DNA of 14,767 nucleotides from JAYWIG01 sp043789035. GTDB lineage: Bacteria; Pseudomonadota; Gammaproteobacteria; Burkholderiales; Burkholderiaceae_E. Of the stretch, positions 6,162-13,157 are shown piece after piece. The first letter of the stretch is position 1; each line of letters opens with the position of its first letter. The stretch is taken from the NCBI GenBank assembly GCA_043789035.1, contig JAYWIG010000094.1, positions 1 through 14,767 on the forward strand. The letters are read 5' to 3'. Under the pieces are notes generated by a model. The model was not told the origin of the DNA. It saw only the letters and a list, made by a program, of their open reading frames with translations, and ran no database searches. Made by a program: the position numbers and the translations under genes.

Positions 6162-6602
6162 ATGTTTCAACGCATACTCATTGCTACCGACGGCTCCAAA
6201 CTGTCAAGTAAAGCCGTCAAGTCTGGAATTAAACTCGCTGCGTCGCTCGGCGCGGAAGTATTTGCCTTTATGGCAATACCTCGTTACCCGGTTGCCTACT
6301 ATGAGGGCGGGGCAGTACCCGGTATTGAGTTCACCGAAAAAGTAAGGGGCAAGCTGCGGCATGATGCCCAGATAATTCTTAATCAGGTCGAAGAATTGTG
6401 TGCCTCGTATGAAGTTAAAGCGACTACAGTTACAGGGCTTGATCCGGTTGGCGACGCAATTATCAAATCGGCGAAAAAACATAATTGCGATTTGATAGTA
6501 ATGGCTTCTCATGGACGAAAAGGTATCAAACGGCTAATTCTTGGTAGTGAGACGCAAGACGTACTCACCCATTCCACCATTCCGGTGCTTGTGCTGAGAT
6601 AA
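6162..6602 (+). CDS. Universal stress protein, UspA family (single domain)
   Basis: A 146-residue UspA-fold protein, the normal single-domain length. The N-terminus FQRILIATDGS is the first strand with the conserved D-G-S. Residues near the C-terminus (ASHGRKGIKRLILGS) form the nucleotide-binding loop G/A-x2-G-x9-G-S, with Ala in place of the first Gly, as is common in betaproteobacteria; the IPVLVLR ending is typical. An excellent Shine-Dalgarno sequence (AAAGGAG) lies seven bases before ATG 6162. An FNR-type box at -41.5 predicts induction when oxygen is low, as known for Usp genes in the Anr regulon of pseudomonads. It precedes the FNR/FixK-like regulator on the same strand. The molecular role is not known beyond survival under energy or anaerobic stress. 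Confidence 0.92.
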   Translation: MFQRILIATDGSKLSSKAVKSGIKLAASLGAEVFAFMAIPRYPVAYYEGGAVPGIEFTEKVRGKLRHDAQIILNQVEELCASYEVKATTVTGLDPVGDAIIKSAKKHNCDLIVMASHGRKGIKRLILGSETQDVLTHSTIPVLVLR

Positions 6603-6665
6603 GGCGTTTACACACCGTTACAGGCCGTTCATTTTGTATTTACTTTGGGTTTGCAAACTCACTAC

Positions 6666-7412
6666 ATGGTAAACCCTAGTAAGACGCACAAAATGAACAG
6701 CCAATCAAACGCCAATAGTGATAAGTTCAACATTCCGAGGTTTTTTGAGCATGCACCGCTACAAAAGATCGATTCTTTCGCAAAGATTGTTGCGATCGGC
6801 AGCTCTAGAGTAGTGACTGAGGGCACCTTTATTCACCGCGCCGGAGATCACTTCCGATCCATCTTTCTTCTTCGATCCGGCGCTGCTAAACGCTCTCTTA
6901 TTACGGAGGATGGACGAGAGCAGGTGCTGGGGTTTCCGATGTCTGGCGAGCTTATTGGCCTAGAGGCCATTGATTCGGCGGTTCACACCACTACTGTAGT
7001 CGCTCACGATTTATGCGTTTTGGTTGAGATCCCTTTCAATGCTCTTGAAAAGCTCGCGGCTCAGGACCGGGAGGTCGCGGGATTTCTATTTCGCGCGATG
7101 AGCTCGGCTTTGCGTGAAGAGCATGGATGGCTTGCAGCGCTTGGGCTTCTCAGTTCCGAAGGTCGCTTAGCCGCCTTTTTGATGGATCTTTCACAGCGTT
7201 TCGCCGCCCGAGGCTTTTCCTCTATGCGATTTGAGATGAGAATGACCAGAGCTGAGATTGGTTGCTTTTTGGGCTTAACAATTGAAACCGTTAGTCGAGT
7301 CTTTTCCAAATTCCAAAAAATAGGGCTGCTTAGGGTTGCTCGTCGAGATGTTGAAATTCTCGACCTCAACTCACTCTTGGTGTTAGCCCAAGTTCAAAAA
7401 GGGCTGCATTGA
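6666..7412 (+). CDS. Crp/Fnr-family regulator without FNR iron-sulfur cysteines (FixK-like)
   Basis: A 248-residue regulator from ATG 6666; ATG 6693 (239 residues) or an upstream TTG at 6645 are also possible, and none has a good Shine-Dalgarno sequence. A cyclic-nucleotide-binding-like beta barrel (about 35-120; FIHRAGDHFRSIFLLRSGAAK) is followed by a dimer helix and a C-terminal winged HTH. The recognition helix has E-T-V-S-R (207-211) in the context IGCFLGLTIETVSRVFSKFQ, as in FNR, which reads TTGAT half-sites. The N-terminal cysteines of FNR are absent, and Val replaces the fourth ligand before EIPF. So it probably holds no oxygen-sensing [4Fe-4S] cluster, as in FixK- or Dnr-like proteins. 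The four FNR-type boxes in the window are natural candidate targets. Confidence 0.88.
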   Translation: MVNPSKTHKMNSQSNANSDKFNIPRFFEHAPLQKIDSFAKIVAIGSSRVVTEGTFIHRAGDHFRSIFLLRSGAAKRSLITEDGREQVLGFPMSGELIGLEAIDSAVHTTTVVAHDLCVLVEIPFNALEKLAAQDREVAGFLFRAMSSALREEHGWLAALGLLSSEGRLAAFLMDLSQRFAARGFSSMRFEMRMTRAEIGCFLGLTIETVSRVFSKFQKIGLLRVARRDVEILDLNSLLVLAQVQKGLH

Positions 7413-7439
7413 CTCTAAGCGCTACTTAGGTTTTATAGA
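7409..7439 (+). promoter_or_regulatory. Possible promoter for the hybrid kinase gene
   Basis: TTGACT at 7409-7414 overlaps the stop codon of the Crp/Fnr gene. An AT-rich -10-like stretch (TTTATAGA, 7432-7439) follows 17-19 bases later. A small inverted repeat, CTAAG-N5-CTTAG (7415-7429), lies in the spacer. A second -10-like TATAGT is at 7457-7462 without a good -35. The kinase starts at 7497. Confidence 0.3.
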
Positions 7440-7496
7440 TCTAACAAAACGCGGAGTATAGTTTGCTTGTGTAATCCATGGAATGAGCAACGCTAG

Positions 7497-9467
7497 ATGA
7501 TTCCGAACGCCGAAGATCCACACTACCGCTTGTTGTTTGAATCGGCACCCGACGCCATTTTGGTAGTCGATGACGCTGGTCAGATTCGGATGAATAACCA
7601 TCAGGCAGAAAAGTTACTCGAAGCATCGTCTGGCGAATTACTCGGTATGAATGTGGAGCGGCTCGTCCCCCTTACCGCTCGTAAGAAGCATGTGCATTTG
7701 CGTACAAACTTTGTGCAAACGACTAACAGTCGGCCGATGGGTGTCGGGCTTTCGCTGCATGCTGTGAAATTAAATGGGCGCGAGTTTCCGGTCGAAATAT
7801 CGCTATCCAGCACCAATCGGGAGGGGCGTCGCGAAACGATTGTCGTTATGCGCGACGTTTCTGAACGGCTAGCTGCCAGGCGAACCGAGAATGAACTTCG
7901 ACGAGCAAAAACACTCACCACTTTAACTGAGTTGGCCTTGCGAGAGCGAGACTTTCAATGTCTTAGTGAGCAAGTCGTAAAGATTCTGCTTGAACCGATT
8001 GGGGCTGATTTGGTGTTGCTCGGGGATCGCTTGTCAAAAGACGAAAGTTATATGATCCGCGCTGCGTTCGGAGATTCGGCCGACACTATTCGAGGCACGA
8101 ACATTGACGCAGCGCTTATACCTGATGAACATCGCTTCCCTGTCTTAGTGGGGGATAATTCAAATTCCCAGCCTGCATTGCTTCCGTTAGGGGCGCAATT
8201 ACGATTTAGGAGTTATATCTCCGCACCACTATTTCAGAATGGCGAAATGGTCGGCGCGATATCGATGGCATCGCGAACACCGCATCGATTTACAAGCGAA
8301 GATGTTGCGTTTGTTGAGGCCGTGACTAACGTGATTTCAACTGCATTGGAGCGATCTGAGGCTGAAGAAAAATTAATGGATTCGATGCGGCTCGAATCGC
8401 TTGGGCAGCTAACCGGCGGGCTGGCTCATGACTTTAACAACTTACTCGCTGTTATTTCAGGAAATTTGCAGATACTTCAACTTCCAGGGATAAACGAAAC
8501 AGAGAAAGCGCGTGCTATTGCAGCTGCCCAGCGCGCGTCCCGGAGTGGCGCTGACTTAACTTCGAAACTACTCGCATTCTCTCGGCGTCAGACTTTAAAT
8601 CCGACTCAAGTAAATCTTGAAAAATTACTCATCTCGTTCAAAGAGTTGTTACTTCGTACGCTTGGCAACGGAATACAGATTGAGCTGGTAGTTGCTCGCA
8701 ACCTGCCTCTCATATTAGTAGATGAGGGCCAATTAGAAGCTGCTTTGCTTAATTTAGTCGTTAATGCGCGGGATGCCATGCCGCAAGGTGGAAATGTCAA
8801 AATCATCGCCGAAGTTGAAGAGCTAAGTACCTACGTCAAAATTAGTGTTGAGGATAACGGAACTGGTATGCCGCAGGAGGTTATAGACCGGGTGTTTGAA
8901 CCCTTTTTTACCACGAAGGCTATCGGTAAAGGAAGTGGCTTAGGCTTGAGTATGGTTTACGGATTTGCCAAGCAATCGTCCGGCCACATTAGTGTCCAAA
9001 GCAAGCTCGGAGTCGGAACACGATTTGATTTGTTGTTACCAGCGCTACTGGAGAAATCAACTAAGCATCCGGAAATCTTGGAAGTCTCGTTAGAGCGTGG
9101 CAACGGCGAAAAAGTACTGATCGTAGAAGACGACGAGGCAGTTTTAAATGTCGCTCAGCAGTTTTTTCAAGCCTTGGGGTATCGAACGATTTCCGCAGCG
9201 AGTAAAGCCAGCGCACTCGAGCGCTTGCAAGAAAATGACGACACTGTTTTGGTATTTTCTGATGTCATACTCGGCTCTAATGAGACTGGGCCTCAAGTGT
9301 GCGAGGCGCTTACGGCCGTAAAGCCATCGCTTCGGGTTCTACTCACCTCTGGCTATACTCGGGCGAATTTGCAGTCTCAACTTAGTGCCGATGACAAAGT
9401 TGAACTCTTGAGAAAACCGTACACGCTAGAGGCATTGGCAAGAGCCGTCAGAACGGCATTAACCTAG
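7497..9467 (+). CDS. PAS-GAF hybrid sensor histidine kinase with C-terminal receiver
   Basis: A 656-residue soluble kinase with no membrane segment. Domain order: PAS (about 8-125), GAF (about 140-290), HisKA with H-box GGLAHDFNN (His311), HATPase with N box (Asn423), DNGTGM (453-458), FFTTK and GSGLGLS (479-485), then a receiver (538-656) with acidic Glu544/Asp545/Asp546, phospho-acceptor Asp589, Thr617 and Lys640. In the PAS domain His65 (PLTARKKH) lines up with the haem-ligating His of FixL, but the distal Arg position appears to be Leu. Haem binding is therefore possible but unproved; many non-haem PAS domains share this His. It follows the FixK-like gene and is convergent with an OmpR-type regulator, overlapping by four bases. 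It probably passes phosphate to its own receiver and onward, perhaps to that regulator. Confidence 0.92.
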   Translation: MIPNAEDPHYRLLFESAPDAILVVDDAGQIRMNNHQAEKLLEASSGELLGMNVERLVPLTARKKHVHLRTNFVQTTNSRPMGVGLSLHAVKLNGREFPVEISLSSTNREGRRETIVVMRDVSERLAARRTENELRRAKTLTTLTELALRERDFQCLSEQVVKILLEPIGADLVLLGDRLSKDESYMIRAAFGDSADTIRGTNIDAALIPDEHRFPVLVGDNSNSQPALLPLGAQLRFRSYISAPLFQNGEMVGAISMASRTPHRFTSEDVAFVEAVTNVISTALERSEAEEKLMDSMRLESLGQLTGGLAHDFNNLLAVISGNLQILQLPGINETEKARAIAAAQRASRSGADLTSKLLAFSRRQTLNPTQVNLEKLLISFKELLLRTLGNGIQIELVVARNLPLILVDEGQLEAALLNLVVNARDAMPQGGNVKIIAEVEELSTYVKISVEDNGTGMPQEVIDRVFEPFFTTKAIGKGSGLGLSMVYGFAKQSSGHISVQSKLGVGTRFDLLLPALLEKSTKHPEILEVSLERGNGEKVLIVEDDEAVLNVAQQFFQALGYRTISAASKASALERLQENDDTVLVFSDVILGSNETGPQVCEALTAVKPSLRVLLTSGYTRANLQSQLSADDKVELLRKPYTLEALARAVRTALT

Positions 9468-10174
9468 AATTTGGTAACTTTAATTGCGAAAAGGTAACCC
9501 TCTCCGCGTACGGACTTGATGATTCTCGGAATGCTGCTGTCGTCGCCAAGCTTTTTACGTAATCGACCTATTTGTACATCGATTGTTCGATCAAATGGCG
9601 CTGCCTCGCGGCGATGCGTGAGTTGTAGTAGCGCATCTCGACTCAACACTCGTCCATGATTTTCAACAAGTGCCACCAATAAATTAAATTCACCGCTTGT
9701 GAGAGCAATTACTTCGTCTTGATCATCGCGCAATTCCCGGGCCTCTACCGTTAACGAAAACCGCTCAAACCGAAATCGTTTGGTATTCTCGGTGGCCTGC
9801 GATACACGTCTTCCAACGCTTCTAATTCGTGCAAGCAACTCGCGCAAATCGAATGGTTTTGCGACATAGTCGTCGGCACCAATTTCTAGCCCTACAACCC
9901 GATCAATGGTATCGCCTCGACCAGTAAGCATGATCAAGCCACCGCGCCAATTTTCACGTAACCTGCGGGCTATCGAGAATCCGTCCTCCGTACCTAGGTT
10001 TACATCTAACAAAATCACATCGGGCGCAGTTAATCGCATTTTGGAGAGTAACTCTGCTTCTGACCCAACTTCCGAAACTGACATTCCCTGCGAACTCAAA
10101 TAGCTAACCAGCAGAGTTCGAATTTCTGCGTCGTCATCAACCACGAAAACTTTGAGCTGAGAGATACCGTCCAT
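9464..10174 (-). CDS. OmpR/PhoB-family response regulator
   Basis: A 236-residue two-domain response regulator from ATG 10174; ATG 10201 would add nine residues, and neither has a clear Shine-Dalgarno sequence. The receiver has acidic DDD near residue 13, phospho-acceptor Asp57 (VILLDVNLG), Thr84 (MLTGRGD) and Lys106 (AKPFDLREL). The C-terminal winged helix has the OmpR pattern: LTSGEFNLLVALVENHGRVL, then RTIDVQIGRLRKKLG and IKSVRGEGYLF. It would bind DNA as a dimer when phosphorylated. It is the convergent partner of the hybrid kinase, with stop codons sharing CTAG at 9464-9467. It lies 33 bases after the TraR-like gene on the same strand, so it may be co-transcribed from that gene's FNR-type promoter. 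No dedicated non-hybrid kinase is visible. Confidence 0.92.
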   Translation of the reverse strand: MDGISQLKVFVVDDDAEIRTLLVSYLSSQGMSVSEVGSEAELLSKMRLTAPDVILLDVNLGTEDGFSIARRLRENWRGGLIMLTGRGDTIDRVVGLEIGADDYVAKPFDLRELLARIRSVGRRVSQATENTKRFRFERFSLTVEARELRDDQDEVIALTSGEFNLLVALVENHGRVLSRDALLQLTHRREAAPFDRTIDVQIGRLRKKLGDDSSIPRIIKSVRGEGYLFAIKVTKF

Positions 10175-10207
10175 AGAGGGGCAAGATACCACACACAGCA
10201 TGCAATC

Positions 10208-10591
10208 TTACAAGCCGCGTTTCTCAAGTAGCTCAAATGCTTCTTGGCAACTCATGCACCTTAACGCCGTTGGGTACGCTAACAGTCGAGGGAAATCAAT
10301 CGCGGAGTCACAGTCAATGCATATACCGAAAGTTCCATCTCGTATTCTGGCAAAAGCTTGCTCTATTTGGCGCATTTCATTCGAATGCCGCTGCGTTAAC
10401 TCCTGCTCAGCAGCCAGTGTTAAATTTGATTCGGAAAACTCTTCGTGTTTAGCGTCCAAGCCGTCTTCAGAAACTTTAACGAGTTTATTGAAATCGAGTG
10501 TTTCTTGCGCTTCAAGTAGCTTATGGCGTTGCTCCAAAATTAGCTTCAAATCTTGAATTTGTTCGCTGGTAACTGTGGCTAGCTTGATCAT
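10208..10591 (-). CDS. TraR/DksA-family C4 zinc-finger protein
   Basis: A 127-residue protein with the DksA/TraR layout. A long charged helical region (residues 8-75, QIQDLKLILEQRHKLLEAQ and onward) should form a coiled coil. It is followed by a C4 zinc finger with Cys91, Cys94, Cys112 and Cys115 (CIDC, then RCMSC). The phrase RIDxG-like RIRDGTFGIC just before the finger is typical. Such proteins enter the RNA polymerase secondary channel and alter transcription, often with ppGpp. A DGLDA stretch lies in the putative coiled-coil tip region; whether it matches the DksA tip acidic motif needs an alignment. The start ATG 10591 is preceded by a modest AAGAGA. An FNR-type box at 10646-10659 is spaced for class II activation. 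The response regulator follows after 33 bases. Confidence 0.85.
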   Translation of the reverse strand: MIKLATVTSEQIQDLKLILEQRHKLLEAQETLDFNKLVKVSEDGLDAKHEEFSESNLTLAAEQELTQRHSNEMRQIEQAFARIRDGTFGICIDCDSAIDFPRLLAYPTALRCMSCQEAFELLEKRGL

Positions 10592-10645
10592 AGTATTTTC
10601 TCTTAGTTGATGCCTTTCACTGTAGGTGATCTGATTACAGCGTTG

Positions 10646-10659
10646 TTGACGAAGATCAA
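10646..10659 (-). promoter_or_regulatory. FNR/Anr-type box before the TraR/DksA-like gene
   Basis: TTGAC-GAAG-ATCAA matches TTGAT-N4-ATCAA at 9 of 10 specified bases. Its centre is 10652.5. Reading toward the TraR-like gene (minus strand), a -10-like TACAGT lies at 10624-10619, giving a start near 10611 and placing the box near -41.5. The leader would be about 20 bases. Confidence 0.6.
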
Positions 10660-10773
10660 TTAAAAAGCAATTGGCAGAGACTGTATTTCTTACGCTCTGG
10701 CTTGGATAAGCGTATCGCACTTTGGGTTTTATAAGAACACGCAGAATGGCTTTCCTTGGGAAATTGGCCGCAC

Positions 10774-11289
10774 CTAATCGTTCTTCCAAAACCTTTGCAT
10801 TTCGAGAAATGTGAATGAGGCTGACCAAGTAATAAGAACAAACCCGGTCAACGCTTCCATGCCTGTTAGTAGTCTAATAGCACCAGTCGGGATTAAGTCA
10901 CCGAGACCTAAGGTAGTGAAAACCACGGCTGAAAAGTAAACCAAATCGAGTAGCCCCCCGGCTGATCCACTGATTTGACCCATGCTCGGATATTGTAGTA
11001 ATAAAAAGTATCCAATACCAAATAGCCAGACTTCAGTGATGTGCAGTACCAGAAGGCCCATGATGAGCAGCAAGATCCTGCGTCTGCGGATGCGTATGTG
11101 CAATCGACCCATTATCCGAGTTAGAAGACTAAAAGCCTCGTAGTGAAGTAATACACAGGAAACAACGATGAGCCCTGTAAACGCGACCACAACAATATTT
11201 TGAATGCTAAACAGTTCTTGATCGCCCATATTGCCAGAGATTAACTCCGTAGCATTTGCTTGGAATTGATAAAGATCAAATATACGCAT
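10774..11289 (-). CDS. Potassium-channel-like membrane protein (ion channel, pore-loop family)
   Basis: A 171-residue protein from ATG 11289. Hydrophobic helices are at about 30-50 and 71-98, a pore region at 114-138 with the filter TTLGLGD (125-131), and an inner helix at 140-163. This fits the Ion_trans_2 (two-helix pore) group plus one extra N-terminal helix. The canonical K+ filter is TVGYGD; Leu-Gly-Leu-Gly-Asp is a variant, so K+ selectivity is not assured. A basic stretch (HIRIRRRR) lies between the first and second helices. A perfect FNR-type box at 11266-11279 falls inside codons 4-8 of this form; if it drives this gene, the ATG at 11229 (151 residues) may be the real start, and all helices would be kept. 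It diverges from the tandem UspA gene. Confidence 0.75.
   Translation of the reverse strand: MRIFDLYQFQANATELISGNMGDQELFSIQNIVVVAFTGLIVVSCVLLHYEAFSLLTRIMGRLHIRIRRRRILLLIMGLLVLHITEVWLFGIGYFLLLQYPSMGQISGSAGGLLDLVYFSAVVFTTLGLGDLIPTGAIRLLTGMEALTGFVLITWSASFTFLEMQRFWKND
11266..11279. promoter_or_regulatory. Perfect FNR/Anr-type box between channel and tandem UspA genes
   Basis: TTGAT-AAAG-ATCAA matches all ten specified bases of the FNR consensus. Its centre is 11272.5. Toward the channel, a start near 11231 is expected from a box at -41.5, with only a weak TAATCT at the -10 position. Toward the UspA gene it would be about 100 bp upstream of the start predicted from the second box, a possible class I site. 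Confidence 0.65.
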
Positions 11290-11324
11290 TGCATATCGGC
11301 AAAATAAACAAATGATGCGAAAGC

Positions 11325-11338
11325 TTGATCTAACGCAA
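11325..11338 (+). promoter_or_regulatory. Degenerate FNR-type box before the tandem UspA gene
   Basis: TTGAT-CTAA-CGCAA has a perfect left half and three of five bases in the right half. Its centre is 11331.5. A -10-like TAAAAA at 11360-11365 would start transcription near 11373, again putting the box near -41.5, 38 bases before the UspA start codon. Confidence 0.4.
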
Positions 11339-11410
11339 AAACATAAAGTAGGTGGCGAATAAAAATGACGATACTTGTTTAGTTATTTGCTTTCATCGAA
11401 AGGCCTCAAC

Positions 11411-12268
11411 ATGAATAGTTTTGGAAAAATACTTGTACACCTCGACGATAGCGTCGAAGGTGATCGTCGGCTTGATCTCGCGCTACAAGTTGGGAACATT
11501 CGTTCAAAGTCAGAGGCGACCGCTAGCGTTATCGAAGTCGTTTACGCATCAACACCAAGTTATTTGGCGACAACGATGGCTTATGGTGAATACTCCGCTG
11601 CGGCCTTTTCAGTACTTGTGGAAGCAGATGAAAATCGCCGTAGCAAAGCGAAATTACGTTTTGATGGTTGGGCGGAAAAGTCGGGTGTATATGCGTCTTG
11701 GAACGCTGAAATTATGGAGCTGCCTGGCTATAGCTTGCTCAGGCATTCGTGGTTCGCGGATTTACTAGTGTTAGGGCAATACAATTCTGCCGACCCAGAC
11801 ATGCACACCGTTCCTAAGGACCTTATCGATAGTCTTGTGATAGAAAGTGGTAAGCCTGCGCTGATTCTTCCTTTCATTGGCAGCATGAAGTCGACGCTAC
11901 AAAACGTGATGATTGCTTGGAAGCCGACGCGAGAATCTGCGAATGCACTGTCGGCATCGTTACCATTCTTGCAAAACGCAAAGTCAATTCATCTTGTTGC
12001 CGATGTGCGGCAAGAAGTTAGCGATGAATTTCGGGAGCGTTTCGAAGCGTATTTGCGAGCAAACGGAGTATTGGTTAAGCCCAGTTTTCAGTCTAGTTTT
12101 GGAGTTAAAACGGGCGGCGAGGCGCTTTTATCGTGGTCGGTAGACCTGGGTGCAGATTTACTTGTTATGGGCTGCTATGGGCATAGCCGCGCAAGGGAAT
12201 TTGTTCTCGGTGGCGCATCAAGGTCTATATTAGAGTCCATGACATTACCGGTTTTGATGGCTCATTAA
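11411..12268 (+). CDS. Tandem-domain universal stress protein (UspA x2)
   Basis: A 285-residue protein, about twice the single-domain length, with two UspA folds. The first starts GKILVHLDDSVEGDRRLDLALQ and has a poor nucleotide loop; the second starts about residue 160 (LQNVMIAWKPTRESANALS) and keeps a complete loop, GCYGHSRAREFVLGG (G-x2-G-x9-G) with Gly instead of Ser after it. So only the second domain looks able to bind nucleotide in the usual way. The start is ATG 11411, with AAAGG seven bases upstream; a longer form from 11375 is possible but lacks this site. Two FNR-type boxes lie upstream, so low-oxygen induction is predicted. It is convergent with the TauE/SafE-like gene, sharing the stop palindrome TTAA. 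Confidence 0.9.
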   Translation: MNSFGKILVHLDDSVEGDRRLDLALQVGNIRSKSEATASVIEVVYASTPSYLATTMAYGEYSAAAFSVLVEADENRRSKAKLRFDGWAEKSGVYASWNAEIMELPGYSLLRHSWFADLLVLGQYNSADPDMHTVPKDLIDSLVIESGKPALILPFIGSMKSTLQNVMIAWKPTRESANALSASLPFLQNAKSIHLVADVRQEVSDEFRERFEAYLRANGVLVKPSFQSSFGVKTGGEALLSWSVDLGADLLVMGCYGHSRAREFVLGGASRSILESMTLPVLMAH

Positions 12269-12936
12269 ACACACCAAGGTGCCGTATTGTGAACGATGCT
12301 CATCCATAAACCCCAGCATGAAATTAAGAACAGACTTAGACCGGCCAAGCGTATCGCCCAAGGGCCAGAGTCATAACCTCGAAGTTTTGTCCAAACCCAA
12401 GGCCCTGCAAGCAAGGAAACTGCGCTACCGAGTGCGAAAAGTGCCATCACCAGCGCGCCATCAAATGCGTTACTGCTCATCGCAGCTACGAGTAGCGCAG
12501 AGTACAAAAGCCCGCACGGTAAGAATACCCACAATAGACCGACTACGGCTGGGGCAGAGTTAGGTAAGGCACGGCTAAGGCTACGGCTGCTTTGCCAAAC
12601 TGATTTGGCCGCAGATTCAATCCACTGCGGTTGTCGTGCTTGAATGAGTAAAGTGAGACCCATTAATGCCGCAGCAACGTGAATCATTGTCCATATGGGG
12701 CGCAGGCTTGCAGTCTGAATACTGAGCCAACCTAGCCCCTGCATCGAAGTCGCCGCCAGAGCCCCCAAAGCGGAGTATCCAAGTAATCGACCAAACTGAA
12801 AAGTCACCATCGGCAGGAGACTATTTTTCGGATTCGTTCGACCTAACCCCGCACATGCTGAGCCACACATTGCTAAGCAATGAGGCCCGCCCGCCAAGCC
12901 CATCAGTAACCCGGTAATCGCTAACGAGTTTTGCAT
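12265..12936 (-). CDS. TauE/SafE-like (DsbD_2-like) membrane protein of the cbb3 accessory operon
   Basis: A 223-residue integral membrane protein with about six hydrophobic helices. Near the N-terminus is the signature GGPHCLAMCG (His19, Cys20, Cys24) of the TauE/SafE, DsbD_2-like proteins found beside cbb3 oxidase genes. A second Cys-containing helix motif (FLPCGLLYSALLVA) sits mid-protein, as in the family. The His/Cys pattern suggests metal or thiol handling, but the substrate is not known. The start ATG at 12936 overlaps the stop of the preceding gene by one base (TAATG), a sign of translational coupling; a longer form from 12999 is less likely. It is the last gene of the ccoG-fixH operon and convergent with the tandem UspA gene, with stop codons sharing TTAA at 12265-12268. 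Confidence 0.85.
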   Translation of the reverse strand: MQNSLAITGLLMGLAGGPHCLAMCGSACAGLGRTNPKNSLLPMVTFQFGRLLGYSALGALAATSMQGLGWLSIQTASLRPIWTMIHVAAALMGLTLLIQARQPQWIESAAKSVWQSSRSLSRALPNSAPAVVGLLWVFLPCGLLYSALLVAAMSSNAFDGALVMALFALGSAVSLLAGPWVWTKLRGYDSGPWAIRLAGLSLFLISCWGLWMSIVHNTAPWCV

Positions 12937-13157
12937 TACGCGCTCTGCTTTCGTGCCAACCACATCGCCAAACTCGCGCAAAACATTCCTTGAATCCAAA
13001 ATAAAAAGAATGCCACTGTATAGACGCCTAAACGAGAGGGAAGGGTAGTGGCTCCGATAGAATGAAGTTCAGATGGATCAACAAGGGAAAAAACGATAGC
13101 TTCCAAAAGAGCTGCGCCTAAAAACGAAGCCCATGCTGCAATTGCCCACTGGTTCAT
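12936..13157 (-). CDS. Small two-helix membrane protein in the cco accessory operon
   Basis: A 73-residue protein with two likely membrane helices: residues 4-26 (WAIAAWASFLGAALLEAIVFSLV) and 45-68 (YTVAFFLFWIQGMFCASLAMW). A short polar loop (DPSELHSIGATT) separates them and the end is basic (LARKQSA). I do not know a function. The start overlaps the fixH stop by four bases (ATGA), and its own stop overlaps the start of the TauE/SafE-like gene by one. Such tight coupling suggests it is made together with the oxidase assembly factors. It occupies the place where ccoS-like small proteins often lie, but it does not show a clear CcoS pattern, so I do not name it. Confidence 0.75.
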   Translation of the reverse strand: MNQWAIAAWASFLGAALLEAIVFSLVDPSELHSIGATTLPSRLGVYTVAFFLFWIQGMFCASLAMWLARKQSA

